NCBI GenBank assembly: GCA_963702165.1
Contig: OY969722.1
Coordinates: 2,418,001-2,482,000, forward strand
Direction of reading: 5' to 3'
From: Terrimesophilobacter sp963702165
Lineage (GTDB): Bacteria; Actinomycetota; Actinomycetes; Actinomycetales; Microbacteriaceae
Length of the DNA stretch: 64,000 bases
Under the pieces are notes generated by a model. It searched no databases. It was not told the origin of the DNA and saw only the letters and a program-made list of their open reading frames with translations. This document shows, piece after piece, positions 34,955 to 44,253 of the stretch; within the stretch, counting starts at the first letter, position 1, and each line of letters starts with the position of its first letter. A program made the position numbers and the translations under genes.

Positions 34955-37900
34955 CTAGCCGATCAGCCGGAGCCCCTGCGGCGTCACCCCGAAGCCCGCG
35001 TCGGCAAGCGCGTGGCCGAGGGGGGTGCCGATCACGAACTCGCCGTCGACCTTGTCCACCCGCAGTCGCCGCAGCGAGCGGTGCACCGTCGCGGCCAGCG
35101 AGCTGGCGGCCGCCGCAAGCGCGTTCTCGTCATCGTCGAAGGTGAGCACCGACTTGCCGCCGCGCTCGACATAAACGGTGAGGCGCCCGTCGACGAGCAC
35201 GACCAGGGCGCCAGCTTTCCGGCCGGGCCGGTGGCCGCGTTCCCCGGCCGGCCACTTCAGCGCGGCGCCGTACGGGTTCGCCGGGTCGGTGGCGGCGAGC
35301 GTGACCGCTTGGTACGGGCGCGCGGCATCCGGATCGGCCGAGAAGGAGCGCAGCCTGTCCACGATCGCGCCGGTCGCGAACTGGGCGGCACCGAGCCCCT
35401 CGACGAAGTAGCCGCGGCGCACCCGGCCGGTGTCCTCGAGCGAGCTCAGCACCTTGTACATCGTCGCGAACCCGCCGCGGACGCCCTCATTGGCGACAGC
35501 GCCGCGGGTGACGACGCCGTGCCGCTCCAGCAGCTGCTCGGCGGCGGCGTGGGCGCGCACGGTGACATCCGGTTCCGGCAGCGGCAGCAGCGACCAGCGC
35601 CCGGCGACCGTCGGCGGACCCGCTTGCTTCGGTGGTGCCAGATGCCGGATGCCGCGGCGACTGACCGTGCGCGCTCGGGTCGGCCCGCCCAGGTAGGCGC
35701 GCACCGGGGTGAGCGTGTCGTTGGTGACGAGGCCGGCCCAGGCCAGCTCCCACAGCGCCGCGACCAGCTCCTTGTCGTCCATGCTGCTCACCGCGGTCGA
35801 CAGTTGGCGGAAGAAGAACCCACCCCCACCGGCGAGCGTGTCGAGCAGTGCGCCCTGCAGCTCGGTGGTGTCGAGGCCCTCCGGCTCCGGCAGGGTCAAC
35901 GCCAGGGTGTCGGCGAGGTGCAGTGCCAGCCAGCCGTCGCTGCCGGGAAGGGTGCCGCGTCCGGACCAGATCACCTCACCGGATGCGGTGAGTTCGTCAA
36001 GCATGGCGGGCGAGTAGTCCCTCACCCGGCTGGGCAGAATCAGGCTCTCCCACGCTGACGCGGGCAGCGCGACGCCGGCGAGCTGCTCGATCACCCGCAC
36101 GACACCGTCGATGCCGCGCACCTGGTCGGTGACGTGCTGCCAGGCCGGAACGAAGCGGGCGAGGGTGTCGGGGCTGACCGGTTCGACCTCGTGGCGCAGC
36201 GCGGCCAGTGAGCGGGCGCGCAGGCGACGCAGCACCTCGGTGTCGCACCACTCCGCGCCGGTGCTGTCGGGCCGGAACTCGCCCTCGGCCACCCGCCGCT
36301 GCGACTCCAGCCGGCGCAGCACCTCGGTGGCGACGGCGGTGCCGATGCCGAACCGCTGCGCGACATCCACCGCGGTGAACGGGCCGTGGGTACGCGCATG
36401 CCGGGCGACGAGGTCGCCGAGCGGGTCGGGGAGCGGGTCGAGGAAGGCCACCGGAACGCCGAGCGGCACCGGGATGCCGAGAGCGTCACGCAGCCGCGCG
36501 GTGTCCTCGATGATGTGCCAGCGCTCGCCGCCCGCGATCGTCGCGGCCAGCACCCGACGATCCGCCACAAGCCCGTCGAGCAACCCGCGCACCAGCCCTT
36601 GTGGATCGGCTGCTACCCCGCCACCGGTTCGGCGCGCGTACTCCTCCACATCGAAGCGCTCGGCGACCTCATCCACCGACAGCGGGCCGAGCATCCGGAG
36701 CAGATCGACGATGCCCTCGGCGTCGCGCGCCCGCCGGTCCGGCGCAAGCCGTTGCAGTTCCAGCTCGGTCTGGGCGATGACCTCGGCGTCGAGCAGCTCA
36801 CGCAGCTCGGCGCGGCCGAGCAGTTCTGTGAGGAGTTGCGGGTCGAGGCTGAGGGCTGCCGCTCGGCGCTCGGCGAGCGGCGAGTCGCCCTCGTACATGA
36901 ACGCGGCGACGTAACCGAACAGCAGCGACCGCGCGAACGGGCTCGCCTGCTCGGTCTCCGTCTCGACAATCCGGATGCGACGGGCTGCGATGTCCGCGAG
37001 CACGCCGGTGAGACCGGGCAGGTCGTAGACATCCTGCAGCACCTCCCGCACCGTCTCGAGCACGATCGGGAAGCTCGGGTAGCGGCTGGCCACGGACAGC
37101 AGCTGGCTGGACCGCTGCCGCTGCTGCCAGAGCGGCGACCGGCGCGACGGGTTGTAGTTGGGGAGGAGCAGGGCGCGGGCCGCGTTCTCCCGGAACCGGG
37201 ACGCAAACAGCGCGGAGCCACCCACCTCCTCGGTCACCAGGTCGCCGATCTCCTCCGGCTCGAAGAGGAACAGGTCGGCGCCGGGCGGGTCGGCATCCGT
37301 GTCCGGGATCCGCAGGATCACGCCGTCGTCGCTGGCGACCGCCGCACCGTCGATGCCGAACCGCTCACGCAGCCGCGCGCCCACCGCTAGTGCCCACGGG
37401 GAGTGCACCGGCAGCCCGAGCGGCGAGTGCAGCACCACCCGCCAGTCGCCCAGCTCGTCCCGGAACCGCTCGACGACGAACGTCTTGTCGGTGGGAACGT
37501 ACCCGGTCGCTTCCTTCTGCTCGGCGACGAAGGCGACCAGGTTGGCGACCGCGAACTCGTCGAGTCCGGCCGCGGTCGCCTGGGCGCGGGCGTCGGCGTC
37601 GGACGCGGTCGACAGTTCGTGGGTGAAGGCGCCGATCGCGCGCCCGAGCTCCGCCGGGCGTCCCAGGCTGTCGCCCTTCCAGAACGGCACCCGCCCCGGC
37701 CTGCCGTAGGCGGGCGAGACCAGCACCCGGTCGTGGGTGATCTGCTCGATCTGCCAGCTGGTGGCGCCGAGCGAGAAGACGTCACCGACGCGGGACTCGT
37801 AGACCATCTCTTCATCCAGCTCGCCGACTCGTCCGCCGCCGCCGACCATGAACACGCCGAACATGCCGCGGTCGGGAATGGTTCCACCGGAGATCACCGC

Positions 37901-39469
37901 GAGCCGCTGCGCGCCGGGTCGGCCCTTGATCGTGCCGTCGACCCGGTTCCAGATGATGCGTGGGCGCAGCTCGGCGAACTCGTCGGACGGGTACAGGCCG
38001 CTCAGCAGGTCGAGCGTCGCCTCGAACAGGCTGCGCGGCAGGGTCGCGAACGGTGCGCTGCGGCGGACGGTGTCGAACCAGTCGTCGACGCTGAGCTCCT
38101 CCAGCGCAACGGCCGCGACGGTCTGCTGCGCGAGGATGTCGAGCGGGTTCTGCGGCACCACCAGTTCCTCGATGAGACCGGCCGACATCCGCCCGCTCGT
38201 CACCGCCGAATGCAGCAGGTCGGCGCGGTGCTTCGGGTACAGCACGCCCTTGGAGATCTCGCCGACCTGGTGCCCGGCCCGACCGACACGCTGCAGCCCG
38301 CTGGCGACGGATGGCGGCGCCTCCACCTGGATCACCAGGTCGACCGCGCCCATGTCGATGCCCAACTCGAGCGAACTGGTGGCGACGACGCAGCGCAGTC
38401 GGCCGGACTTCAGGTCGTCTTCGATGAGGGAGCGCTGATCCTTCGAGACGGAACCGTGGTGGGCGCGCGCGAGGATCGGCTCGATCCCGGCGGTGCGCCC
38501 GCTCTGCGCGATCAGGTCGGCCGGGACCTCCTCGGGTGGGAGCTCGATGCCCAGCCGCTCGGCGTAGAGCTCGTTGAGCCGCGCGGTGAGACGCTCGGCC
38601 AGGCGCCGCGAGTTGGAGAACACGATCGTCGACCGGTGCTCCAGGATCTGGTCGACGATGCGCTCCTCGACGTGCGGCCAGATCGAGCCCTGCGCGCGAG
38701 CACCGGAGGTCTCGCCCTCGGTCACCGAGGTCGTGCCCAGTTCGGTCATGTCCTCGATCGGCACGACGACGCGCAAGTCGAACCGCTTGGCCGACTCTGG
38801 GGCGACCACCTGCACCGGCGCGCTGCCGGCCAGGAACCGGGCGACCTCTTCCGGCGGGCGCACGGTCGCGGACAGCCCGATCCGCTGGGCGGGCTTCTCG
38901 AGCAGCAGGTCGAGGCGTTCGAGCGACACCGCGAGGTGCGAGCCGCGTTTCGTCGCCGCGACCGCGTGGACCTCGTCGACGATGACCGTCTCCACGTTGC
39001 GCAGCGTCTCGCGCGCTTGCGAGGTGAGCATCAGGTACAGCGACTCTGGCGTGGTGATCAGGATGTCGGGCGGATTCCGCAGCATCCGGGCCCGCTCGCC
39101 AGCTGGCGTATCGCCCGATCGCACCGCGACCGAGACATCCGGAGGCACGGCGCCCAATCGTTTGGCGGCCTGGGTGATGCCGACGAGCGGCGCCCGCAGG
39201 TTGCGCTCGACGTCGACGGCCAGCGCCTTGAGCGGTGAGATGTAGAGCACGCGGGTGGTGCGCGGCTCGATCGGGTCGTGCGCGAGCCGGTCGATGGACC
39301 ACAGGAACGCCGCCAGGGTCTTGCCGGAGCCGGTCGGGGCGATTACGAGGGCGTTGGAGCCCTGCGAGATGGCGTCCCACGCGCCACGCTGCGCCGGCGT
39401 CGGCTCGGGGAACGCCTGACCGAACCACGCCCGCGTCGCCGGGGAGAAACGCTCGAGCGGGTTCACCAT
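34955..39469 (-). CDS. lhr: Large ATP-dependent helicase Lhr
   Basis: A 1504-residue superfamily 2 helicase. The N-terminal core has motif I APTGSGKTLAA, the DEVH box (VDEVHAVAATKRG), SATV, and the RecA-like domain 2 motifs (QVGRAGHQ), followed by the winged-helix and Lhr-core domains, then about 650 residues of the C-terminal extension found in long actinobacterial Lhr proteins. It translocates 3' to 5' and unwinds RNA:DNA hybrids. Pairing with nei, also seen in mycobacteria, suggests repair coupling. Confidence 0.93.
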   Translation of the reverse strand: MVNPLERFSPATRAWFGQAFPEPTPAQRGAWDAISQGSNALVIAPTGSGKTLAAFLWSIDRLAHDPIEPRTTRVLYISPLKALAVDVERNLRAPLVGITQAAKRLGAVPPDVSVAVRSGDTPAGERARMLRNPPDILITTPESLYLMLTSQARETLRNVETVIVDEVHAVAATKRGSHLAVSLERLDLLLEKPAQRIGLSATVRPPEEVARFLAGSAPVQVVAPESAKRFDLRVVVPIEDMTELGTTSVTEGETSGARAQGSIWPHVEERIVDQILEHRSTIVFSNSRRLAERLTARLNELYAERLGIELPPEEVPADLIAQSGRTAGIEPILARAHHGSVSKDQRSLIEDDLKSGRLRCVVATSSLELGIDMGAVDLVIQVEAPPSVASGLQRVGRAGHQVGEISKGVLYPKHRADLLHSAVTSGRMSAGLIEELVVPQNPLDILAQQTVAAVALEELSVDDWFDTVRRSAPFATLPRSLFEATLDLLSGLYPSDEFAELRPRIIWNRVDGTIKGRPGAQRLAVISGGTIPDRGMFGVFMVGGGGRVGELDEEMVYESRVGDVFSLGATSWQIEQITHDRVLVSPAYGRPGRVPFWKGDSLGRPAELGRAIGAFTHELSTASDADARAQATAAGLDEFAVANLVAFVAEQKEATGYVPTDKTFVVERFRDELGDWRVVLHSPLGLPVHSPWALAVGARLRERFGIDGAAVASDDGVILRIPDTDADPPGADLFLFEPEEIGDLVTEEVGGSALFASRFRENAARALLLPNYNPSRRSPLWQQRQRSSQLLSVASRYPSFPIVLETVREVLQDVYDLPGLTGVLADIAARRIRIVETETEQASPFARSLLFGYVAAFMYEGDSPLAERRAAALSLDPQLLTELLGRAELRELLDAEVIAQTELELQRLAPDRRARDAEGIVDLLRMLGPLSVDEVAERFDVEEYARRTGGGVAADPQGLVRGLLDGLVADRRVLAATIAGGERWHIIEDTARLRDALGIPVPLGVPVAFLDPLPDPLGDLVARHARTHGPFTAVDVAQRFGIGTAVATEVLRRLESQRRVAEGEFRPDSTGAEWCDTEVLRRLRARSLAALRHEVEPVSPDTLARFVPAWQHVTDQVRGIDGVVRVIEQLAGVALPASAWESLILPSRVRDYSPAMLDELTASGEVIWSGRGTLPGSDGWLALHLADTLALTLPEPEGLDTTELQGALLDTLAGGGGFFFRQLSTAVSSMDDKELVAALWELAWAGLVTNDTLTPVRAYLGGPTRARTVSRRGIRHLAPPKQAGPPTVAGRWSLLPLPEPDVTVRAHAAAEQLLERHGVVTRGAVANEGVRGGFATMYKVLSSLEDTGRVRRGYFVEGLGAAQFATGAIVDRLRSFSADPDAARPYQAVTLAATDPANPYGAALKWPAGERGHRPGRKAGALVVLVDGRLTVYVERGGKSVLTFDDDENALAAAASSLAATVHRSLRRLRVDKVDGEFVIGTPLGHALADAGFGVTPQGLRLIG

Positions 39470-39541
39470 CCGACCATTGTCCTGCTTGGCACTGTCAGGC
39501 GCCTCACACCCGGTCCGCCGAGCCGGTCACGGCCGCACAGC

Positions 39542-39931
39542 TCACTGACCGTCGGCGAGGAACTGCTCGGCCAACTTCTTGGGCGCACGCGCCAGCCACG
39601 ACTCGACGATCACCTCGTACAGTCGATCCGCACCGATGGCATCCAGCCGAACCAGCACGATCGGCCAGCCGTCGAGATGCGGAATCGTAAAGAACAGCGG
39701 CATGCCCTCGTCGAGCAGAGCCTGCTTCTCGCCCTCGTCGGACACGTACACGCCAAGGTTGGGTCCGTCCGGCGCCTCATCGCCAAGCACCGCGAGGTCG
39801 CTTTTACGCAGCGGACGCTCCCAGGCGAACGACTTCTTTCCCACTTGCCAGGCAAGTCCGTCGTGCGACGGTTTCTCGGCGGCGCCCGGGAGACCCAAAG
39901 CGATTCGCCTCACGTCAGTCACGGTCGCCAT
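39542..39931 (-). CDS. MmcQ/YjbR-family protein
   Basis: A 129-residue protein of the double-wing DNA-binding fold: RIALGLPGAAEKPSHDGLAWQVGKKSFAW at the start and GWPIVLVRLDAIGADRLYEVI near the end are typical, with the closing SWLARAPKKLAEQF. Function is not established. The mRNA may be leaderless (TACCGT 6 bases before the ATG). Confidence 0.88.
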   Translation of the reverse strand: MATVTDVRRIALGLPGAAEKPSHDGLAWQVGKKSFAWERPLRKSDLAVLGDEAPDGPNLGVYVSDEGEKQALLDEGMPLFFTIPHLDGWPIVLVRLDAIGADRLYEVIVESWLARAPKKLAEQFLADGQ

Positions 39932-39937
39932 GCCGCC

Positions 39938-39943
39938 ACGGTA
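39938..39943 (-). promoter_or_regulatory. -10 candidate TACCGT, leaderless type
   Basis: Reverse-strand TACCGT ends exactly 6 bases before the ATG at 39931. Confidence 0.4.
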
Positions 39944-40008
39944 CGCCGGACCGACGACGTACGGAATCGCATCCGACCAATCCGCTGCCCGCGGGTGTTT
40001 AGAAGCGG

Positions 40009-40794
40009 CTAGATGCTCTGCCAGCTCGGCTTGTTAGCCCACGCGTAGCGGTAGTACTCGGTGTGCGCGAGCCGGCTGGCGGCATCCTCGTCGACGATGA
40101 CCGTCGCACGCTGGTGCATTTGAATGACGGATGCGGGCAGCGCGGCGCTGACCGGCCCCTCGACCGCGCCGGCGATCGCGCCGGCCTTGCCCTCGCCGAA
40201 GGCCATCAGCACGAGGTGACGGGAGCGCAGGATCGTGCCCAACCCCTGGGTGATCGCCTGGGTGGGAACCTCGTCCAGCGACCCGAAGAACCGGGCATTG
40301 TCCCGTCGAGTCTGCATCGTCAACGTCTTGACCCTCGTGAGCGACGACAGCGACGAGCCCGGCTCGTTGAAGCCGATGTGCCCGACCGTCCCGATGCCGA
40401 GCAGCTGCAGGTCGATGCCACCGGCATCCGTGATCGCCTGCTCGAAGTCGTCGCCGGCGGTCTGGATGGTCTCCGGGTCTCCGGATGGCACGTGCACGAG
40501 TGACGGGGTCAGGTTCAGCGGCTCGGTGACCTCGGCCCTGATTACCGACTTGTAGCTTTGCGGGTGACCCTCGGGCAGCCCGACGTACTCGTCGAGCGCG
40601 AAGCCGCGCACCCGGCTGAGGTCGAGGCCATCGGCCGCGGCGCGCGAGGCGAGCGTGCGATAGGCCGGCAGCGGGGTCGAGCCGGTGGCGAGGCCGAGCA
40701 CCGCATCGCTCTTGCGCGCCAGCAGGTCGAGGATGGCGCCGGCGACCAGGTTGCCCGCGGCTTCCTGGTCGGGGACGATGATGACTTCGGGCAT
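40009..40794 (-). CDS. nagB: Glucosamine-6-phosphate deaminase
   Basis: A 261-residue aldose-ketose isomerase that turns glucosamine-6-phosphate into fructose-6-phosphate and ammonia. Motifs: GLATGSTPLPAY, FALDEYVGLPEGHPQSY (catalytic Asp/Glu region), and LQLLGIGTVGHIGFNEPGS in outline with the active-site His. Only 4 bases separate it from the upstream gene, so the two form an operon. No nagA is nearby. Confidence 0.95.
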   Translation of the reverse strand: MPEVIIVPDQEAAGNLVAGAILDLLARKSDAVLGLATGSTPLPAYRTLASRAAADGLDLSRVRGFALDEYVGLPEGHPQSYKSVIRAEVTEPLNLTPSLVHVPSGDPETIQTAGDDFEQAITDAGGIDLQLLGIGTVGHIGFNEPGSSLSSLTRVKTLTMQTRRDNARFFGSLDEVPTQAITQGLGTILRSRHLVLMAFGEGKAGAIAGAVEGPVSAALPASVIQMHQRATVIVDEDAASRLAHTEYYRYAWANKPSWQSI

Positions 40795-40798
40795 CGGG

Positions 40799-41575
40799 TC
40801 AGCTCTCGGGGTTCGCCCGGCCGCGGCTGGCCTTGGCCTTCTCGGCAACGATCGCGGCGCGCTCGGCGAGGCGGCGCTGGAGAGTCGCCTGCGCATCCTC
40901 GATGAACTGCTCGTCGAGCGGCGGGCTGGTGTGCTCGGTCGTGCCGTGGTGCTTGGCGATGAAGGCGTCGAGTTCGGGGCCGGACTCCCACGACGTGATC
41001 AGGCAGTAGCGCGGGGCGCTGCCGCGATGCCACACCGCATGCCAGAAGCGCTGCGTGTCGACGATCACCTGGCTGCCGGCGGACAGCGGGATGCGGACCT
41101 CGGTCGAGGGGTCCCAGCGGTCCTCGCGCAGGATCAGGTAGGAGTCGGGGTTGTCGGACAGGTTGAAGAATCCGCGGACGATCCAGCCCGTCTCATCCGG
41201 GTTGAGCCGGTTGTTGTCGTCCTGGTGCAGGTTGTAGAGGGCGTCGGCGTACTCGTTCGGCTGCAGTTCGATGACGCGGCAGCGGCCGACGTTCGCGCCC
41301 GGCTCCTGTGCTCGGCGGGTCAGGTTTGGGGCTTTTTGCACCTGCGAGTCGATCCAGACGCCATCCTTGTCGGTGCGCGGCGGCTCGTGGTGCCAGAACC
41401 CGTTGACCTCGATCTCGCCCTTGGCGCTGGCGAGCGGCGCGAAGCGAGTATCGCCAGATGACTTCCAGTCGACATACTCGAGGTCGAGCCATTCCTTCGG
41501 GTCGGCTTCCTGGTCGTACCTGTCGAGAACGACAAAGCCGCGCTCGTCGAGCGCGGCCGAGGTGATGTAGCTCAT
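40799..41575 (-). CDS. Conserved protein with 2OG-oxygenase-like jelly-roll features
   Basis: A 258-residue cytoplasmic protein with no named family that I recognise. The middle shows LYNLHQDDNNRLN, then GWIVRGFFNLSDNPDSYLILRED, and later FWHAVWHRG with a distal RYCLITSWES. An HxD pair followed by a distal His and an Arg is the ligand order of Fe(II)/2-oxoglutarate dioxygenases, so a non-heme iron enzyme is plausible. It is upstream of nagB in the same operon. Confidence 0.6.
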   Translation of the reverse strand: MSYITSAALDERGFVVLDRYDQEADPKEWLDLEYVDWKSSGDTRFAPLASAKGEIEVNGFWHHEPPRTDKDGVWIDSQVQKAPNLTRRAQEPGANVGRCRVIELQPNEYADALYNLHQDDNNRLNPDETGWIVRGFFNLSDNPDSYLILREDRWDPSTEVRIPLSAGSQVIVDTQRFWHAVWHRGSAPRYCLITSWESGPELDAFIAKHHGTTEHTSPPLDEQFIEDAQATLQRRLAERAAIVAEKAKASRGRANPES

Positions 41576-41685
41576 GTGGCGCAGGCTGCCCTTTCGAGAT
41601 GTGAGGGCGAACGCGTTTTAACTCGCCCAACAAGGCGAGCGTAACACTGTCGATTCGGGCGTTCCCGGCGGCATCCGCCCCTCCG

Positions 41686-41743
41686 GCAGAGGTTTGTGCC
41701 ACGGGCAAGCGAACGTTCCGTTGCATTTGGCACAAAGCTCTGC
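41686..41743. repeat. GTGCCA palindromic element, copy 3 (variant outer stem)
   Basis: Arms GCAGAGGTTTGTGCCA (41686-41701) and TGGCACAAAGCTCTGC (41728-41743) pair at 15 of 16 positions. The outer GCAGAG/CTCTGC replaces the usual ATGACG/CGTCAT while keeping pairing, and GCGAACGTTC is kept in the middle. It lies between divergent genes. Confidence 0.75.
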
Positions 41744-41799
41744 GCCCACGTGCGGGTGCCGCGACTGGCTAGACTCTCGCGAAAAGAGCGGGGGCGTAC

Positions 41800-42303
41800 A
41801 TGAGCGATCGCGACACCAGTGCAGGGCCGAGGTTCGACCCGCGCTTCCCGCCGGCGTTCCAGCCGGGCTACGACGAGCGGGTGCACCGCGAGGAGCCACC
41901 CCGCGTCCCGCTGCGCGAGGCTCCACGCACCGACTTGGATGACCTGATCGCGGCGGCCGCGGCTGACTCGCACGAGGAGCGGATCGCATCCGACCCGGCA
42001 TTCGACCATGACGACGAGACCCCGGATGCCGCCAAGCCGGCTCCCGCCCAGCAGTGGTGGAGACGGATCAACCCGTACCTGGTGGCACTGGGGTTGATCG
42101 GCGTCGCGCTGCTGGCCGGCGCGTGGAACCTCGCTCATGCCTCAGCCAGCGGTGCGTACTTCGCGGGGCCGAGCTCCCAGTTCGACCCCGTGCAGGTGTT
42201 CTTCCTGCAGACGGCGATGTTCAGCGTTCCGTTGCTCGGGTCTCTCGGGTTGGCGACTCTGATCTCGGTCGTCGTGATCCTCGCGGCGCGTTGGCGACGC
42301 TAG
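41800..42303 (+). CDS. Two-helix membrane protein of unknown function
   Basis: A 167-residue protein with a long acidic, Pro/Arg-rich cytoplasmic N-terminus (about 1-85) and two membrane helices (about 91-110 and 137-163) separated by a short outer loop. No motif identifies a function. TAGACT at 41770-41775 is a possible -10 box, and GGGGG precedes the ATG. Confidence 0.65.
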   Translation: MSDRDTSAGPRFDPRFPPAFQPGYDERVHREEPPRVPLREAPRTDLDDLIAAAAADSHEERIASDPAFDHDDETPDAAKPAPAQQWWRRINPYLVALGLIGVALLAGAWNLAHASASGAYFAGPSSQFDPVQVFFLQTAMFSVPLLGSLGLATLISVVVILAARWRR

Positions 42304-42313
42304 GCGCTCACCG

Positions 42314-42943
42314 CTAGTACCGCTCGCGGAGGAAGGCGACGATGTCGCCGAGTTCCTCCTGCGAAATGCCGTGCCCCAAGCCCGGGTAGACCTTCTGGGT
42401 CAGCGTCGAGTGCTCTGGCAGCCAGCTCTTGGTGAATTCGAGGCGGTCCTCGGTGAAGATCGGGTCGGCCGTGCCGCGGCCCCAGAACACCGGCGGCCTT
42501 ACCTCGGCCAGGCGTTCGTCGCCTTCACGTTCCTCAGGGATCGCGAAACCGCTCAAGGCGACGGCAAACGCGAACCGCTCGGGCCGGGCGCGCAGCAATT
42601 CGAGTGACATCGCGGCACCCTGTGAGAAGCCGAGCAGCCCCACCGTGGTCGACTGTGTGGTGTCGAGCCAGTCGATGATCGCCTGGGTGGACGCTGCCGC
42701 GGACTGCCAGCGCGCAGCATCCGGTGCCTGCTCCGGCATCGGGAACCAGCCGTGCCCCGGCCCGTATGGCAAGGGAGCGCGCAGCGACGCGATGACCGGT
42801 TCGAGCGGGAGGTAGCTCGCCATGGAGAACAAGTCGCCCTCGTGTGACCCGACCCCGTGCAGCAACAGCAGCAACGGGCGGCTCGCGCGCTCACTTTCCG
42901 GGGCTGACCACAGCACGGCATCCGAATCGATCGTCACGTTCAT
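42314..42943 (-). CDS. Phospholipase/carboxylesterase-family hydrolase
   Basis: A 209-residue alpha/beta hydrolase. The oxyanion region LLLLHGVGSHEGDL, the nucleophile elbow GFSQGAAM, the acid near DPIFTEDR and the His in GLGHGIS complete the catalytic triad. The size and motifs fit the YpfH/acyl-protein-thioesterase type. GAGG lies 8 bases before the ATG. The substrate is unknown. It converges with the upstream membrane-protein gene. Confidence 0.9.
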   Translation of the reverse strand: MNVTIDSDAVLWSAPESERASRPLLLLLHGVGSHEGDLFSMASYLPLEPVIASLRAPLPYGPGHGWFPMPEQAPDAARWQSAAASTQAIIDWLDTTQSTTVGLLGFSQGAAMSLELLRARPERFAFAVALSGFAIPEEREGDERLAEVRPPVFWGRGTADPIFTEDRLEFTKSWLPEHSTLTQKVYPGLGHGISQEELGDIVAFLRERY

Positions 42944-43043
42944 GCCCCAATCCTCGCCCATCGGGTCGGGAGAAAACCGCGCTTTGCGCGGCGGATTCCG
43001 GGTAAACCGCCCGACTTGATCGGCTCGTGGGTGAAAATGGGGC

Positions 43044-43583
43044 ATGGCCTCAGTGGGAACCCCCGACCCGAACTCCGCCTGGCTCTCCGACGACGAGCTG
43101 GAATCCGTCCGCCGTCGGCTGCCGCTGATCTACGTCGAGGCGGTGCCGGTGCGCGTGGATGGCCTCGGCCAGGTGATCGAGGTCGGCGTGCTGTTGCGCG
43201 CGTCGGCGGGTGAGATGAGCCGGACCATCGTGTCCGGTCGGGTGATGTACGGGGAGACGCTTCGGGAGGCGCTGTTCCGCCACCTGGAGAAGGACCTCGG
43301 GCCGATGGCGTTCCCGCAGCTGCCGGCGAGCCCGATCCCGTTCCAGGTCGCCGAGTACTTCCCGCTGCCGGGCATCAGCGCGTTCACCGACTCGCGGCAG
43401 CACGCGGTATCGCTTGCGTATGTGGTTCCGGTCACCGGGACCACCGAGCCGCGACAGGATGCGCTCGAGCTGACCTGGCTGACCCCGGAAGCGGCCTGCA
43501 GCGAGGAGATCAACCGGGAGATGGAGGGCGGCAGGGGAGCCCTGCTGAAGGCCGCGCTGGCGTCGGTGGGGCGGCTCGGCTAG
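43044..43583 (+). CDS. NUDIX-like protein (DUF4916)
   Basis: A 179-residue protein with the actinobacterial DUF4916 layout: WLSDDELESVRRRLPLIYVEAVPVR at the start, then GRVMYGETLREALFRHLEKDLG, which takes the place of a NUDIX box. The canonical GX5EX7REUXEEXGU residues are only partly present, so hydrolase activity is uncertain. Confidence 0.85.
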   Translation: MASVGTPDPNSAWLSDDELESVRRRLPLIYVEAVPVRVDGLGQVIEVGVLLRASAGEMSRTIVSGRVMYGETLREALFRHLEKDLGPMAFPQLPASPIPFQVAEYFPLPGISAFTDSRQHAVSLAYVVPVTGTTEPRQDALELTWLTPEAACSEEINREMEGGRGALLKAALASVGRLG

Positions 43584-43639
43584 TCGCCTGGCGGGGTTCG
43601 GTCATCCGCGCCCATTCCGGCGGACCGCGCGAGTTCCGG

Positions 43640-44215
43640 TCAACCGCGCCCGGTGTGCGGGGTGCGGATGTCCGGATGCGGCGCGTAACGGTGGTGGAGC
43701 TTGTCGAGTCCCGCTAGTGCGGTCGCGCCCCGCACCATCCGGATCTCGCTGAGTGACGCGCCGTCGATCTCGAACGGTTTCGCCGCGCCATCCGGAACGA
43801 ACCCGTTGCGCCGGTAGAACGCGATCGCCCGCGGATTGCCAGCGGAGACCCACACCGACGCCGGGTTGTCTCCAAGCGCCGCATCGATAAGCGCCTGCCC
43901 GGCGCCGATACCGTGGTGCGCGGCGACGAGGTAGATCATGTAGAGCTCAAGCGGCGCAGGCGGATTCTCCTCCCGCGACGGGCCCGCCACCGCGAACCCG
44001 ACTATCTGACCGTCGACCTCGGCGACGAAGCGGCCGCCGTCATGTGCATTCCGTTCAATCGCGCGGCGCCATCCGTCCGCGCGCTGGGCAGGGTCGAGAC
44101 CAGCGAGCAGGTCGGCAGGCAGTTCGTGCGCGTAGGTCTCCTGCCACGACTGCACATGCACAAGGCCGAGGCGGTCGGCGTCCTCGACGCGGGCCGGGCG
44201 AATGGTGAACGACAT
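43640..44215 (-). CDS. GNAT-family N-acetyltransferase
   Basis: A 191-residue protein. The GNAT core is intact: FTIRPARVEDADRLGLVHVQSW at the start, IVGFAVAG, an acetyl-CoA loop AAHHGIGAGQALIDAAL, and AIAFYRRNGFVPDG near the end. The substrate is unknown. The last 24 or so residues are encoded by interspersed repeat copy 5 and the sequence beyond, so the native stop was probably lost. Confidence 0.85.
   Translation of the reverse strand: MSFTIRPARVEDADRLGLVHVQSWQETYAHELPADLLAGLDPAQRADGWRRAIERNAHDGGRFVAEVDGQIVGFAVAGPSREENPPAPLELYMIYLVAAHHGIGAGQALIDAALGDNPASVWVSAGNPRAIAFYRRNGFVPDGAAKPFEIDGASLSEIRMVRGATALAGLDKLHHRYAPHPDIRTPHTGRG
43691..43711 (-). repeat. Interspersed CTCGACAAGCTCGACC repeat, copy 5 (within GNAT 3' end)
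   Basis: Reverse-strand copy (plus-strand GTGGTGGAGCTTGTCGAGTC) that is translated as part of the GNAT C-terminus (LDKLHH). Confidence 0.55.
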
Positions 44216-44253
44216 GCGGCGACCTTAGTGCCGCGCAATCGCCGCCCACAACG

